A stretch of 64,000 bases of DNA. It comes from Pirellulaceae bacterium. GTDB lineage: Bacteria > Planctomycetota > Planctomycetia > Pirellulales > Pirellulaceae. Below, piece after piece: positions 41,206-50,000 of this stretch. Each line of letters starts with the position of its first letter. Position 1 is the first letter of the stretch. The notes beneath the pieces are model-generated. The model searched no databases, was not told the DNA's origin, and saw nothing but the letters and a program-made list of their open reading frames with translations. The position numbers were made by a program, and so were the translations under genes. The stretch is from positions 124,001-188,000 of the forward strand of contig JAQWSU010000002.1 of NCBI GenBank assembly GCA_029243025.1, in the 5' to 3' direction.

Positions 41206-43023
41206 TTAATCAACAATCTGCTTCGACGCAAAAAGTGACCCCCCATTGGAGGTGCTTGAGCTGTCGGAAGCGGCAGGCGTTGGCGGATTTTCGCCTTGTT
41301 TTCCCGATTCCTGGTAGTAAACCAGCAAGTAAGCAGCCAACAAAATGGCCGCCCACATGGCCATCCAACTTGTCGAACGACTCCGTCCCATGAAACCTTT
41401 GTCCCAAAATAGTCGCTCTAATCCTTGGTAAACTTGGGCCCCCGCCTGTTTTTGCAGAGGTCGAATCGACTCCGCTACTCGGCTGCAGATTTTGCTTATT
41501 TTTCGGATTGTCAGTGGGATAAGGAGCCGATACAGCCAGTCGAAATCGAGCAGAATCGATGGGTGACTGACCGGATAGAGTCCGAAATGCAGCAGGGCTG
41601 CGAAAGCCAAGCCGGTAAAGAACAGCAATTGTAATTGGTGAATGACATGGGAGACGGTGTAGGGATCGTAGTCGACGGAGTGCGGCAGAATCGAAAATAA
41701 AAGGCTTGGCATCAAGCCGAGAGTGATCAGTCCGACGCTGGCCAATCCCATGGCGATTCGCATATTAAGAGGCGCATCTTGAGGGACGGTCTCCGTTTGT
41801 CGCTTTCCGAAAAAGATCTCGTAGCAGATGCGGATTCCCGACACATAGAAGACGCCAGCGGAGCCGATTAAGAGTGCAAGCCAAGCCCACGTCAGGTGCT
41901 CTTTGGCGACGGCGGAAAGAATGAGCGATTTCGTGACGTAGCCAGCGAACAGCGGTGCGGCCATACCAAGAGTACCAATCATGCAGAAACAGGCGGTCCA
42001 TGGCATCGCGGAAAAAAGACCACCTAGTTTGGAGGCTCGCCCGGTTCCGGTCTGAGTTATCACGGCACCCACCGCCATGAATAATAGGCCCTTGTACAAA
42101 ATGTGTGACACGGCATGTCCGGCCGTGCCATTCAGAGCCAACTCGCTACCGACGCCCACGCCGACGACCATGAAGCCGAGTTGGTTGTTCAGGCTGTAGG
42201 CCAGCACGCGCCTTAAATCATCTTCAACCGCGGCAAAGATCAGTGGAAAGATGGCCATGATCACGCCGAGGACGATGAGTAGTTCCGTACCAGCAAAGCC
42301 ACGAGCCAAGCCGTAAATTGCCAGCTTTGTTGTGTAGATGCTGAGGAATACCGTGCCGGTGGCGGTCGCATTCGGATAGGAATCGGGCAACCAGCAGTGG
42401 AGTAATGGGAAGGCCGCCTTGATGCCAAAGCTGAGAAAGATTAGCCAAATTGCCAAGCCATCGTCCAGCGAAAACGGACCCTCGAAGGCAAGACTTTGGG
42501 TACTTTGATAGTGCAAAATCGAGCCGGCCAGTAACAAGACGCCAGATCCGACTTGGATCAACAAATATCTCATCCCTGCACCGTAGGAGTCCGCTGTTCG
42601 TCCTGCCCAAACGAGGAACACGGATGATAACGCAGTGATTTCCCAGAAGATGAAAAGCGTGAGCAGGTCTCCGGCAAATACGGCCCCGATTGCCGATCCG
42701 GCATAGATCAGAGCCATTGAATTCTGGACTCGATCGCGGATTTGAATCGCATAGATCACGCTGATTAGCGTGGCCGCGTGAAAAATGTATCCCCAAACAA
42801 GGCTCAATTGATCGACGCGGATCGGAGTCAGGGACAGTCCCATCAAGGAGGTTTCCCAACGCATGTCGGTCGGTAGCGAGACCAAATGCATTGTGCTGAT
42901 CACCGGCAAGAGCAACATCCAGCCTTGACGGACCTTGCCGTGTAGCAAGGGTATCAAAAGGGCTCCCAAAATCAGCAGCGAACCGGGAGGCAGATGATGA
43001 AATTGCCGAATCAGCTCAAGCAT
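41206..43023 (-). CDS. Mrp/Mnh antiporter large subunit (third NuoL/M/N-like protein)
   Basis: 605-residue polytopic protein of the proton-conducting membrane transporter family (as NuoL/M/N, MrpA/D). The key charged positions are visible: Glu in FIFWEITALSS (TM5) and Lys in FGIKAAFPLLHCWLP (TM7), then LNNQLGFMVVG and the LYKGLLFMAVGA lysine. The C-terminal 100 residues extend beyond the core, with a further helix and a Ser-rich tail. It is the last gene of the operon and overlaps the small gene upstream by eight bases. It probably forms one of three proton/cation half-channels. Confidence 0.85.
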   Translation of the reverse strand: MLELIRQFHHLPPGSLLILGALLIPLLHGKVRQGWMLLLPVISTMHLVSLPTDMRWETSLMGLSLTPIRVDQLSLVWGYIFHAATLISVIYAIQIRDRVQNSMALIYAGSAIGAVFAGDLLTLFIFWEITALSSVFLVWAGRTADSYGAGMRYLLIQVGSGVLLLAGSILHYQSTQSLAFEGPFSLDDGLAIWLIFLSFGIKAAFPLLHCWLPDSYPNATATGTVFLSIYTTKLAIYGLARGFAGTELLIVLGVIMAIFPLIFAAVEDDLRRVLAYSLNNQLGFMVVGVGVGSELALNGTAGHAVSHILYKGLLFMAVGAVITQTGTGRASKLGGLFSAMPWTACFCMIGTLGMAAPLFAGYVTKSLILSAVAKEHLTWAWLALLIGSAGVFYVSGIRICYEIFFGKRQTETVPQDAPLNMRIAMGLASVGLITLGLMPSLLFSILPHSVDYDPYTVSHVIHQLQLLFFTGLAFAALLHFGLYPVSHPSILLDFDWLYRLLIPLTIRKISKICSRVAESIRPLQKQAGAQVYQGLERLFWDKGFMGRSRSTSWMAMWAAILLAAYLLVYYQESGKQGENPPTPAASDSSSTSNGGSLFASKQIVD

Positions 43024-43267
43024 CGTAATAGTCCTCCTTACGACGCAAAATAAAACCGATTCCTCGGCCGATTAGCACCAGCAAGCTGGTGGTCGCGAAT
43101 CCCACGAGCGGATAAAAGCCGAACCAACCTTCGAAAGCAAAGTGTGGATGTTTTTCGTAAGCCAACTCGAGCAGTAGGAGAAGCCCACAGATCAAACCGA
43201 GGACCGCAGGCAGATAGCCTTTGAGCTTGTCAAAGCGTCGATTGAAATGGTTGGTGGACTCTTGCAT
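43016..43267 (-). CDS. Small two-helix membrane protein of the Mrp operon
   Basis: 83 residues with two hydrophobic segments (about 18-36 and 50-70) and a basic/acidic C-terminus ending RRKEDYYDA. It does not match a named Mrp subunit that I recognise. It sits tightly between two large subunits (overlaps of one and eight bases), so it is likely an accessory or assembly subunit of the complex. The ATG at 43267 shares its base with the stop of the preceding gene. Confidence 0.72.
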   Translation of the reverse strand: MQESTNHFNRRFDKLKGYLPAVLGLICGLLLLLELAYEKHPHFAFEGWFGFYPLVGFATTSLLVLIGRGIGFILRRKEDYYDA

Positions 43268-44745
43268 TATGACGTTGATTGGGCGATGGGGAGGAGGACT
43301 TCGTACAGTCGATCAGCAAAGAAAAACAATGCGATGCCACCAAGAGCGGTGAGGCAGAGAGGCAACACGCACATCAAGGGAGCCTCCTTGATTCCCGCTT
43401 GTTCTTGTGCCCCTTTCAGGTAGAAGCCACCAATCGCGACTGGCAACAAATACGCGATATTGAGAAGCGAGCTGATCATGAGAACGGCAATGAAGACAGG
43501 TTGGTTGATCGCAGCGGCACCCTCCGCCAAGTACCACTTACTCCAGGTACCGCCAAACGGTGGTAAGCCAATAATGCTGAAGGAGCCCAAGAGGAAAGCG
43601 GCCATGGTGATTGGCATCTGACGTCCAAGTCCTCGCATTTGGCTTATTTCTGTTTTATGCGTTGCGACGTAAATTGCACCGGCACAGAAGAACAAGGTGA
43701 TTTTTCCCACCGCATGCATGGCGATGTGCATGCTGCCACCGATCACGCCGGCCGGACAGGCCAAAGCGGCTCCAAGGGTAATATAAGAGAGCTGGCTGAT
43801 GGTGGAGTAAGCCAAGCGTGCTTTTAGGTTGTCTTTTGTCAGTGCAATAAGTGACGCAATCAACACGCTGGCTCCCGCGACATACATCAACCATTCGCTG
43901 ATACGCGTGTCGTGCAGGAGTTCGATGCCGAACGTATAGACCGCGATTTTCATCACCGTGAACACACCAACCTTGACGACGGCAACCGCGTGCAGCAAGG
44001 CGCTGACGGGAGTCGGTGCGACCATGGCGGCTGGAAGCCAGCGATGGAAGGGCATCAATGCTGCTTTTCCTGTGCCGAAGGCAAAGAGTGCCAAGAGGAT
44101 GGTGAGCTCGGTCGTTCCAATGAGGTTTTGCTTGTGAATCTCGGTGAAAATACCGCCGGGTACAAATTCAAGTGTTCCCGTTTTTGACCAGGTCCAAACG
44201 ATCGCCAGCATCAAAAAGGCGATCGAGGTGGACATCAGGATGCCCAAATAAGTTCGGCCACCGAGCATCGCTTTTTCGGTGCCATGATGGGTGACCAACG
44301 GGTAGGTTGACAGCGTCATCAATTCATAGAAGACGAACAAAGTAAACAGATTGCTTGCCATGGCGGCACCCATGGCGGCGTTCATCGCGATTGCAAAACA
44401 AGCATAGAAGCGAGTTTGGTGCCCCTCGTGATGGGCACGCATGTAGCCGATGGCGTAGCAGGTTGTCACAATCCAGAGCCCGGACGCCACGAGTGCGAAG
44501 AGCATTCCCAAAGGTTCGAGTCGAAACGAGAGGGCAAAGCCTGGCAGCATTTCCAACGCGACCCATTCGGGGCGAGAGCCGGCAAACACGTCGCTGGCCA
44601 AACTCATGATCACGCCAAATAGGCCCAGGCCTAATCCGAGTGTGCCGATCTCCCGTAAATTCGGACGTTGACTGAATAGGAGTGCCCACAGCACCGCCAT
44701 CCAGGGCAAGCCGATTGCGAGTTGGATACGGATTTGGTCGCTCAT
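43267..44745 (-). CDS. Mrp/Mnh antiporter large subunit (second NuoL/M/N-like protein)
   Basis: 492-residue member of the proton-conducting transporter family with about 14 helices. Conserved sites: Glu in FVFYELMTLSTYPLV, Lys in FGTGKAALMPFHRWLP, and PTPVSALLHAVAVVKVG with histidine and lysine as in NuoL/M. It follows the other D-type subunit with a four-base overlap and precedes the small subunit gene. It could take the place of the N-terminal part of MrpA, which is missing as a separate large gene. Confidence 0.87.
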   Translation of the reverse strand: MSDQIRIQLAIGLPWMAVLWALLFSQRPNLREIGTLGLGLGLFGVIMSLASDVFAGSRPEWVALEMLPGFALSFRLEPLGMLFALVASGLWIVTTCYAIGYMRAHHEGHQTRFYACFAIAMNAAMGAAMASNLFTLFVFYELMTLSTYPLVTHHGTEKAMLGGRTYLGILMSTSIAFLMLAIVWTWSKTGTLEFVPGGIFTEIHKQNLIGTTELTILLALFAFGTGKAALMPFHRWLPAAMVAPTPVSALLHAVAVVKVGVFTVMKIAVYTFGIELLHDTRISEWLMYVAGASVLIASLIALTKDNLKARLAYSTISQLSYITLGAALACPAGVIGGSMHIAMHAVGKITLFFCAGAIYVATHKTEISQMRGLGRQMPITMAAFLLGSFSIIGLPPFGGTWSKWYLAEGAAAINQPVFIAVLMISSLLNIAYLLPVAIGGFYLKGAQEQAGIKEAPLMCVLPLCLTALGGIALFFFADRLYEVLLPIAQSTS

Positions 44746-46226
44746 GATGCCACTCCCAATACCGCACGCGCCGCTTGTTCAGCGATCCCGACTGAGTAAG
44801 TTGTCCAGATCCCAAAGATTAAAGTGCCGATGATCACCGCATAGGTTGGCACGAGCATCGTGAGCGGTGCCTCGGCCAGTTTGGAATCGTCCTTCGGTGT
44901 TGCAAAGTACGCAACTTCGACGAACCGCCAGACATAGATGAGCGACAACAGTGAACTGAGTAAAACGAGCGCTGCGACGATGCCGGAATTGGCTTCGAAG
45001 GCGGCCGTTATTAAATACCACTTACTAATGAAGCCGGCCGTGAGTGGAACGCCGATCAAGCCCAGGCCACCCAACACCCAGGCAAACGTGGTGAGTGGCA
45101 TGCGACGGCCAATTCCTCGGAGATCGTCGAGATGTAAAGATGGCAATCGCATTGCAAAACAGCCGACCGCCATAAATAAACCGCCCTTGATCAATGCATG
45201 GTTGAATAAATGAACGATGCCTGCGGTGAGGCCTGCACTTGTTGCCAGGCTGATCGCCAACACCATATAGCCGATTTGGGCGATGCTGGAGTAAGCCAGC
45301 ATGCGCTTCAAATCTCGTTGAAAGATCGCGGTGGCCGAAGCGACAAAGATGCCGATGAGCGATAGGATCATCAAGCCACGATCCAGATGCAGCGTGGTGA
45401 TGGCAAAGCCTGGCTTGAAAATCGTGAAAATCACTCTCAGTAATACGTAAACAGAAACTTTTGTCGCCGTTGCAGCGAGAAAGGCCGTCACGACGGATGG
45501 AGCTTGCGAGTAGGCGTTCGGCAGCCAAAGATGTAATGGGAATAAGGCCATCTTGAGACTCACGCCGACCGAGATGAATGCAAACGAAACCAAGATCGTT
45601 CGATTGCTCCCTTCCGACGTGATTTGCTCAAGTAAACGTGCTAAATCGACCATGTTGAGGCTGCCGGTCAATTCATAGGCTAAGCCGATACCGATGAGGA
45701 TGAATGTTGCCCCAATCGTTCCCATGACCAGGTACTGGAACGCTGCCATTAATGCTTTTCGTGATTTTCCCAGGCTGATGAGCGCGTAGGTCGAAAGCGA
45801 CGAGACCTCCAAAAAGACAAACAGATTGAACAGGTCGCCCGTGATGGTGATCCCCAGTAAGCCGGTTAAGCACATCAAATACATGGTGCAAAACAGGTAG
45901 TGCTGCTCCCAAGGGATCTCTTTGCGTAGACTTTGTGGCGCATAGGTGATCACGATGGCACCAATTCCCGCCACAAACCACAGGACAAAACCGCTTAAGG
46001 CATCAACGCGAAGCTCGATTCCCAGCGTCGGAGGAAAGTTTCCTAACCGATAGATGATGACGCCTTGGTTCAGCGTTTCGAATAACAACCATGTCGCGAT
46101 GCCAAAAGTTAGCCAGCAGACGAGGATCGTCATCGCCATCACAATTTGTCGTGTTCGCACCAAGACGCACAGGGGCGCCGACAAGAGCGGGACAATGATT
46201 TGCAGAATTGGAAGGTGTTTTTCCAT
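44742..46226 (-). CDS. mrpD: Na+/H+ antiporter subunit D
   Basis: 494-residue MrpD/MnhD-type subunit, the best match of the three large subunits to canonical MrpD: it begins with a hydrophobic PILQIIVPLLSAPL and has GIELRVDALSGFVLW early. Functional charges appear in LFVFLEVSSLSTYAL (Glu) and GVSLKMALFPLHLWLP (Lys), then the late NHALIKGGLFMAVG. It starts at the base where mrpC ends and overlaps the next large subunit by four bases, so translation is coupled. Confidence 0.9.
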   Translation of the reverse strand: MEKHLPILQIIVPLLSAPLCVLVRTRQIVMAMTILVCWLTFGIATWLLFETLNQGVIIYRLGNFPPTLGIELRVDALSGFVLWFVAGIGAIVITYAPQSLRKEIPWEQHYLFCTMYLMCLTGLLGITITGDLFNLFVFLEVSSLSTYALISLGKSRKALMAAFQYLVMGTIGATFILIGIGLAYELTGSLNMVDLARLLEQITSEGSNRTILVSFAFISVGVSLKMALFPLHLWLPNAYSQAPSVVTAFLAATATKVSVYVLLRVIFTIFKPGFAITTLHLDRGLMILSLIGIFVASATAIFQRDLKRMLAYSSIAQIGYMVLAISLATSAGLTAGIVHLFNHALIKGGLFMAVGCFAMRLPSLHLDDLRGIGRRMPLTTFAWVLGGLGLIGVPLTAGFISKWYLITAAFEANSGIVAALVLLSSLLSLIYVWRFVEVAYFATPKDDSKLAEAPLTMLVPTYAVIIGTLIFGIWTTYSVGIAEQAARAVLGVAS

Positions 46227-46573
46227 TACGAACGTTCGTCTTCCATCAAGATCTCGTCTTCTTCGATCGTCCCGTAAGCCTCGCGGATGCGAACAATCAA
46301 TGCGAGAGCGGTCGCGGTCGTTGCGACGCCGACGACGATCGCCGTTAGCATCAGCACACTCGGCAGAGGATGCGAATAGGGACGCTGGGTATCAATCAGG
46401 ATTGGAGCGGTTCCGTTTTTGATCTTGCCCATCGTGATATACAGTAAGAACACCGAGATCTGAAAGATGTTCAGCCCGATCACTTTTTGTACCAAATTGT
46501 TGCGTGCGATCACCATGTAAAAGCCGGTCATCATGAGGAAAATAACGACCCAATAGTTGTAGAGACTGAACAT
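46226..46573 (-). CDS. mrpC: Na+/H+ antiporter subunit C (NuoK-like)
   Basis: 115 residues with three helices, homologous to NuoK. It has VIGLNIFQISVFLLYI, with the helix-2 pattern of MrpC, and the LMLTAIVVGVATTATALALIVRI third helix. The acidic C-terminus (EEDEILMEDERS) is cytoplasmic. It overlaps mrpD and mrpB by one base each. Confidence 0.9.
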   Translation of the reverse strand: MFSLYNYWVVIFLMMTGFYMVIARNNLVQKVIGLNIFQISVFLLYITMGKIKNGTAPILIDTQRPYSHPLPSVLMLTAIVVGVATTATALALIVRIREAYGTIEEDEILMEDERS

Positions 46574-47013
46574 TATTCTGATCTTTCTCTGCCAGCAAAC
46601 GAAAAGAAGATTGAGATCATCACGGCGGCAACGGTCGCACCCACACCAAGCTCGATCAAAAACATGCCCAGATGTTCGCCACTCGGCAACATGCCCCCGC
46701 CAACTTGGTGATCAAGCACGCTGTACTGTAGAAAGTTGCCCCCAGCTAATAAGGTTGCGATTCCCGTTCCACCATAAATCAATACACCGGTTGCCATGAG
46801 GATTTCGAGGATGTTGGGCCGAGCAACGCGTTGAGCTGCCTGCAAGCCAAACACCAGCCCGTAGAGGATGTAGGCTGCTGCCAAGATGACGCCGGCTTGG
46901 AATCCGCCTCCAGGACCGTAGTCACCATGGAATTGCACATAAAATGCAAGCAGGATGATGTAGGGAATTACCAGCTTGGTGACGACGCGCAGGATCGGGA
47001 AGTTGTTTTTCAT
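46573..47013 (-). CDS. mrpB: Na+/H+ antiporter subunit B
   Basis: 146-residue MnhB-domain protein with four helices. Hallmark segment YGPGGGFQAGVILAAAYILYG, followed by GTGIATLLAGGNFL and a late LIELGVGATVAAVMI. It overlaps the MbhD/E-like gene upstream by four bases. In canonical Mrp operons subunit B follows the MrpA C-terminal part, as here. Confidence 0.91.
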   Translation of the reverse strand: MKNNFPILRVVTKLVIPYIILLAFYVQFHGDYGPGGGFQAGVILAAAYILYGLVFGLQAAQRVARPNILEILMATGVLIYGGTGIATLLAGGNFLQYSVLDHQVGGGMLPSGEHLGMFLIELGVGATVAAVMISIFFSFAGRERSE

Positions 47014-47660
47014 GGTCGAGAATTCTCACGGCGTGGTCCGCGAAGCAAGATCAGCACCGCGATGCCTGCGGTGAAAATTACGGTCGTCTCTCCCAAAGTG
47101 TCAAATCCACGGTAACTGGCGAGTACGACCGTAACGACGTTCGGCGTCGGCTCATGGTGGCCATGATCGGCCTCTTCGTGTTGGGCCTCTTCGTGTTGGG
47201 CCTCTTTCGCGCGCGTGGGGGAATTGGCGGTTGGGGAACTCTTGTTGTGGTCCCCCTTTGCAATTTCAAGCGCCACATAGCCTGGCTTCGGATATTGATG
47301 GATCGGCGCGTTGGGATCACCGTATTCAGGTAGATCAAAAGTGCCGTAGATGAGGGCGAAGCCCGTCACGAGCACCACGGCCAGGGCAGCCCAGGGAAAT
47401 CGTTGGGTCGGTTTGGCCGTGCGACTCGTCAGGGCTAGCGTGCCGAGCATCAAGACGGTGGAGATTCCAGCGCCAACTGCCGCTTCGGTGAATGCCACGT
47501 CGGGTGCGTCCAGCACGAGCATCCAACCGGCACCCAGGAAGCTAAAGATGCCAGTCATCATCACGGCAGCCCACAGATCTCGCATCCGCGCTACGGTGAT
47601 TGCCGTGCAGGCGAGCAACGAGAGTAGTGGAATGACAATATATTGTTCGCTGAGTTGCAC
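47010..47660 (-). CDS. MbhD/MbhE-like subunit (MrpA C-terminal part), His-rich
   Basis: 216 residues combining a DUF4040/MbhD domain (about 1-85, with DAPDVAFTEAAVGAGISTVL) and a C-terminal MbhE/MnhB-like segment (about 165-210, SYRGFDTLGETTVIFTAGIAVL). In most Mrp complexes these form the C-terminus of MrpA; here they are a separate gene, as in archaeal Mbh. Between them is a soluble loop with a His/Glu-rich stretch (AQHEEAQHEEADHGHH) encoded in part by two identical 15-bp units at 47172-47201. The loop may bind metal or protons; this is inference. Confidence 0.87.
   Translation of the reverse strand: MQLSEQYIVIPLLSLLACTAITVARMRDLWAAVMMTGIFSFLGAGWMLVLDAPDVAFTEAAVGAGISTVLMLGTLALTSRTAKPTQRFPWAALAVVLVTGFALIYGTFDLPEYGDPNAPIHQYPKPGYVALEIAKGDHNKSSPTANSPTRAKEAQHEEAQHEEADHGHHEPTPNVVTVVLASYRGFDTLGETTVIFTAGIAVLILLRGPRRENSRP
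47172..47201 (-). repeat. 15-bp tandem repeat in the His-rich loop of the MbhD/E-like gene
   Basis: Two identical 15-base units (CTCTTCGTGTTGGGC on the plus strand) at 47172-47186 and 47187-47201, coding AQHEE twice on the minus strand. A third, partial unit follows. The in-frame length allows gain or loss of five residues without frameshift. Confidence 0.75.
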
Positions 47661-47667
47661 GGCTTAT

Positions 47668-47985
47668 TTACTCCTCCGGCTCGGAGCGGTGAAGCGGCTC
47701 GAGCCCCTCGTTGAGAGCCACCTGTGCAAGTAGGTGGCAGGCTGTGGGACTCGTCACCAAAAGAAATAGCAAGACCATCAGCAGTTTGACGGTTGCGAGT
47801 GTCAGTCCTGCCTGGAACATGAGACCGATCAGAATTAGCCCAGCTCCCAGCGTGTCCGTCACTCCTCCTGCGTGCAGTCGTGTGTAGAAATCTGGAAGTC
47901 GTACGATTCCAATTCCGCCAATCACTGCAAAGACAGAGCCCGTCAGCAGAAACAACAGGGTTACGATGTGGAGAAAGATTTCCAT
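47668..47985 (-). CDS. mrpG: Na+/H+ antiporter subunit G
   Basis: 105-residue MrpG/MnhG protein with three helices. The family segment GGIGIVRLPDFYTRLHAGGVTDTLG is unmistakable. The C-terminal part ends with EPLHRSEPEE, cytoplasmic. It overlaps mrpF by one base and is seven bases before the MbhD/E-like gene. Confidence 0.93.
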   Translation of the reverse strand: MEIFLHIVTLLFLLTGSVFAVIGGIGIVRLPDFYTRLHAGGVTDTLGAGLILIGLMFQAGLTLATVKLLMVLLFLLVTSPTACHLLAQVALNEGLEPLHRSEPEE

Positions 47986-48254
47986 CAGGAATCTACCGTA
48001 TCGGCAAAGTGGCCAAATTTTGAAAAGCGAAGCACAGCCACCACTCCAATGAAGTTCATGAGGCTGTACAGTAAGGCAATATCCAACAAGTCCGTCCGCT
48101 CAATCACGAATCCAAAAACGCTGATCAGCAGCACGGTCTTCGTACCAAACATGTTCAGGGCGAGGATTCGATCGAATACGGTCGGTCCCCATGCGGCTCG
48201 GACGAGTGCCAGGCTCATCGTCACCACGATTGCCAGTACCACTGCTGCATACAT
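47985..48254 (-). CDS. mrpF: Na+/H+ antiporter subunit F
   Basis: 89-residue MrpF/MnhF protein with three helices and the signature WGPTVFDRILALNMFGTKTV near the middle, followed by DIALLYSLMNFIGVVA. It lies between mrpE (six-base gap) and mrpG (one-base overlap). Confidence 0.93.
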   Translation of the reverse strand: MYAAVVLAIVVTMSLALVRAAWGPTVFDRILALNMFGTKTVLLISVFGFVIERTDLLDIALLYSLMNFIGVVAVLRFSKFGHFADTVDS

Positions 48255-48260
48255 CGAAAC

Positions 48261-48827
48261 TTATCCTTCCAATTCCGTGACACGACGATTCATTTCGCCC
48301 GACAAATCTTCCGCAGCTCCTTCGTGCGACAAGGCGTGGACTTGAATGAATCCATCTTGTAGCTCAACCGAAATCGTTCCCGGTGTCAGGGTGATCGAAT
48401 TGGCCATGATCACGCGGCCAACAGCCGTTTTTTGATCCGACTTGACGTAAATCATCGAGGGACTGATTGGTAGTTTCGGATCTGCGATGCGGCGGGCCAC
48501 ATCGAGGTTGGAACTCACGATCTCTTTGGTGAGCCAGGGGAGATAGCGAGTGAATGGTTTCAGGCCGAGCCATACGGGTACCGACTCTTCATCCAGAATG
48601 CCCATACAATGGACCGTCCAGAGTGTGAAGGCGATTGACAGCAGCCCCAGGGAGATCAGAAAAACCGTAGGATGCCCCGACCATAGCAGCCATACGAGCA
48701 GCAGAGCAGTTCCTAGACTAAGGGCGTTTTTCACGTCGGTCTGGCTCGCAGGGAAATTCGAAAGTTGCTTCCACAGTTCGTAATATACGGAGGCCGACTG
48801 ACCTTCACAATCGGGGCGAGAATCCAT
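48261..48827 (-). CDS. mrpE: Na+/H+ antiporter subunit E
   Basis: MrpE/MnhE family protein of about 188 residues from ATG 48827. The N-terminal extension of some 40 residues is soluble, then two helices, then the conserved IVSSNLDVARRI and NSITLTPGTISVEL segments typical of MrpE. A longer frame to 48887 is possible; the preferred start has only a weak GGAAAA upstream. It is first in the leftward operon. Confidence 0.88.
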   Translation of the reverse strand: MDSRPDCEGQSASVYYELWKQLSNFPASQTDVKNALSLGTALLLVWLLWSGHPTVFLISLGLLSIAFTLWTVHCMGILDEESVPVWLGLKPFTRYLPWLTKEIVSSNLDVARRIADPKLPISPSMIYVKSDQKTAVGRVIMANSITLTPGTISVELQDGFIQVHALSHEGAAEDLSGEMNRRVTELEG

Positions 48828-49239
48828 GATCGGTTGGGATTTTCCTGCAGGACATGCTCCGATTACCCATCCCTGGGGCGCCTTCAACGAGTCGACGTCG
48901 TTTTCGGGTCGCTCACCCGATTAACTTTCGGCTTACTTGCCCGTTTAAGCAGTGAACTGGGCAGGCAGCCAAGCGACAATGAGTGGCTCGTGATTTGGTC
49001 AAACAGCCGGTCGCTCAAAGCGAATCTTGATGTTGGCTGGCTTCGTAAATGTGCACTCGGCAAACGGCTGATGTTTGCGAATAGAACTTTGTGAAAAAAG
49101 GCACGAATTCAACTTTCGCTCTGTTGACCAGTTTCGGTGCTTGCGATAGATTGGGGCCAACTTGTGGCGAACGACAGTGGCACGGAGAGTCTAGGTCGTC
49201 GCAACTTGTTTGTTGTAAGCTGTTTTCAGTATCGGTCTT
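48828..49239. other. 412-bp divergent control region of the Mrp and ATP synthase operons
   Basis: Both energy operons start from here in opposite directions. A good sigma-70-type promoter faces the atp operon (49124-49152). I could not assign a promoter for the mrp side. No open frame has gene-like properties. Confidence 0.5.
49124..49152 (+). promoter_or_regulatory. Probable promoter of the ATP synthase operon
   Basis: TTGACC (49124-49129) and TAGATT (49147-49152) are 17 bases apart. Transcription would start near 49159, about 80 bases before the first gene. Confidence 0.55.
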
Positions 49240-49560
49240 ATGCTTTTTTGGGTGGCGGCGTTGGCCGTCCCGATCGGCTCAACCACGACTGACGTGAATC
49301 AGAATTCCGACGACCGCTCGTCGCATGCGATTGCCTATCAATGGGCATCGAAAATCACGACCGTATCGCTAGAGATGGTTGTGCCGGGCGTCATCGGTTT
49401 GTTTGTTGATCGGTGGTTGGGGACTGTGGTGCTGTTTACCCTGGTCGGGTTTGGCCTAGGGCTTACCTTGGGGATTGCTCATCTGCTGCGGATGACGGCC
49501 TCCAGTGTTGGAGATGCATCGAACGCGATGTCGGGCGAGCAGGAAAGAACGAAACGGTGA
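49240..49560 (+). CDS. AtpZ/AtpI-like protein of the ATP synthase operon
   Basis: 106 residues with two hydrophobic helices: TTVSLEMVVPGVIGLFVDRWLG and VLFTLVGFGLGLTLGIAHLLR, the pattern of the AtpZ/AtpI assembly family (PF09527). The ATG at 49240 has no ribosome-binding site, and GTG 49294 (NQNSDDRSSH) is an alternative. It is the first gene of the atp operon. Such proteins support assembly of the c-ring and cation (Mg2+/Ca2+) supply in other bacteria. Confidence 0.75.
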   Translation: MLFWVAALAVPIGSTTTDVNQNSDDRSSHAIAYQWASKITTVSLEMVVPGVIGLFVDRWLGTVVLFTLVGFGLGLTLGIAHLLRMTASSVGDASNAMSGEQERTKR

Positions 49561-49982
49561 CGGAGACGCTGGAAACGTGGATTAAGCGAGTCGGTAGTTG
49601 GACGCTGCTGTCCCGGGTCAGCCTGTTGTTAGGCGTGTTTGCTGCCTACCTGCTTCTGGTTGCCCCTGTCGCCTGGTGGCTGGACGGTTTCAGGGGTGTC
49701 GTGGCTGCTGGTTTTGCAACCTTAATCTGCTTTGTTTCGGGCTTGCTGGCTTTGGTCGTGACATCCCTTGTGGCCACTCCAGATCGGGCTGCGACGCATG
49801 CGGTGCTGGGGATGTTTATTCGAATGAGCTTGCCTTTGCTCGCCTGTTTGATCATTACACAACGTGAGTCGGATCTCACGGCAGTCGGATTTGCTTGGTA
49901 TTTGGTCGGCGCTTTTTGTGTTGGGCTCTTTGTTGAGACCGCAATGTCGCTTGGTCAGATAAAATCATACAACGGATCGTAG
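49557..49982 (+). CDS. ATP synthase I-like protein, second auxiliary subunit
   Basis: 141 residues with four predicted helices, as in the AtpI family (PF03899), rather than the two of its upstream neighbour. Start GTG 49557 forms a GTGA overlap with the preceding stop codon, with AGGAAAG upstream. Its position directly before atpB matches atpI. It is probably also an assembly factor. The longer frame from 49413 is the shadow of the upstream gene. Confidence 0.75.
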   Translation: MTETLETWIKRVGSWTLLSRVSLLLGVFAAYLLLVAPVAWWLDGFRGVVAAGFATLICFVSGLLALVVTSLVATPDRAATHAVLGMFIRMSLPLLACLIITQRESDLTAVGFAWYLVGAFCVGLFVETAMSLGQIKSYNGS

Positions 49983-50000
49983 AAGGTTGGGGAACTCCCC

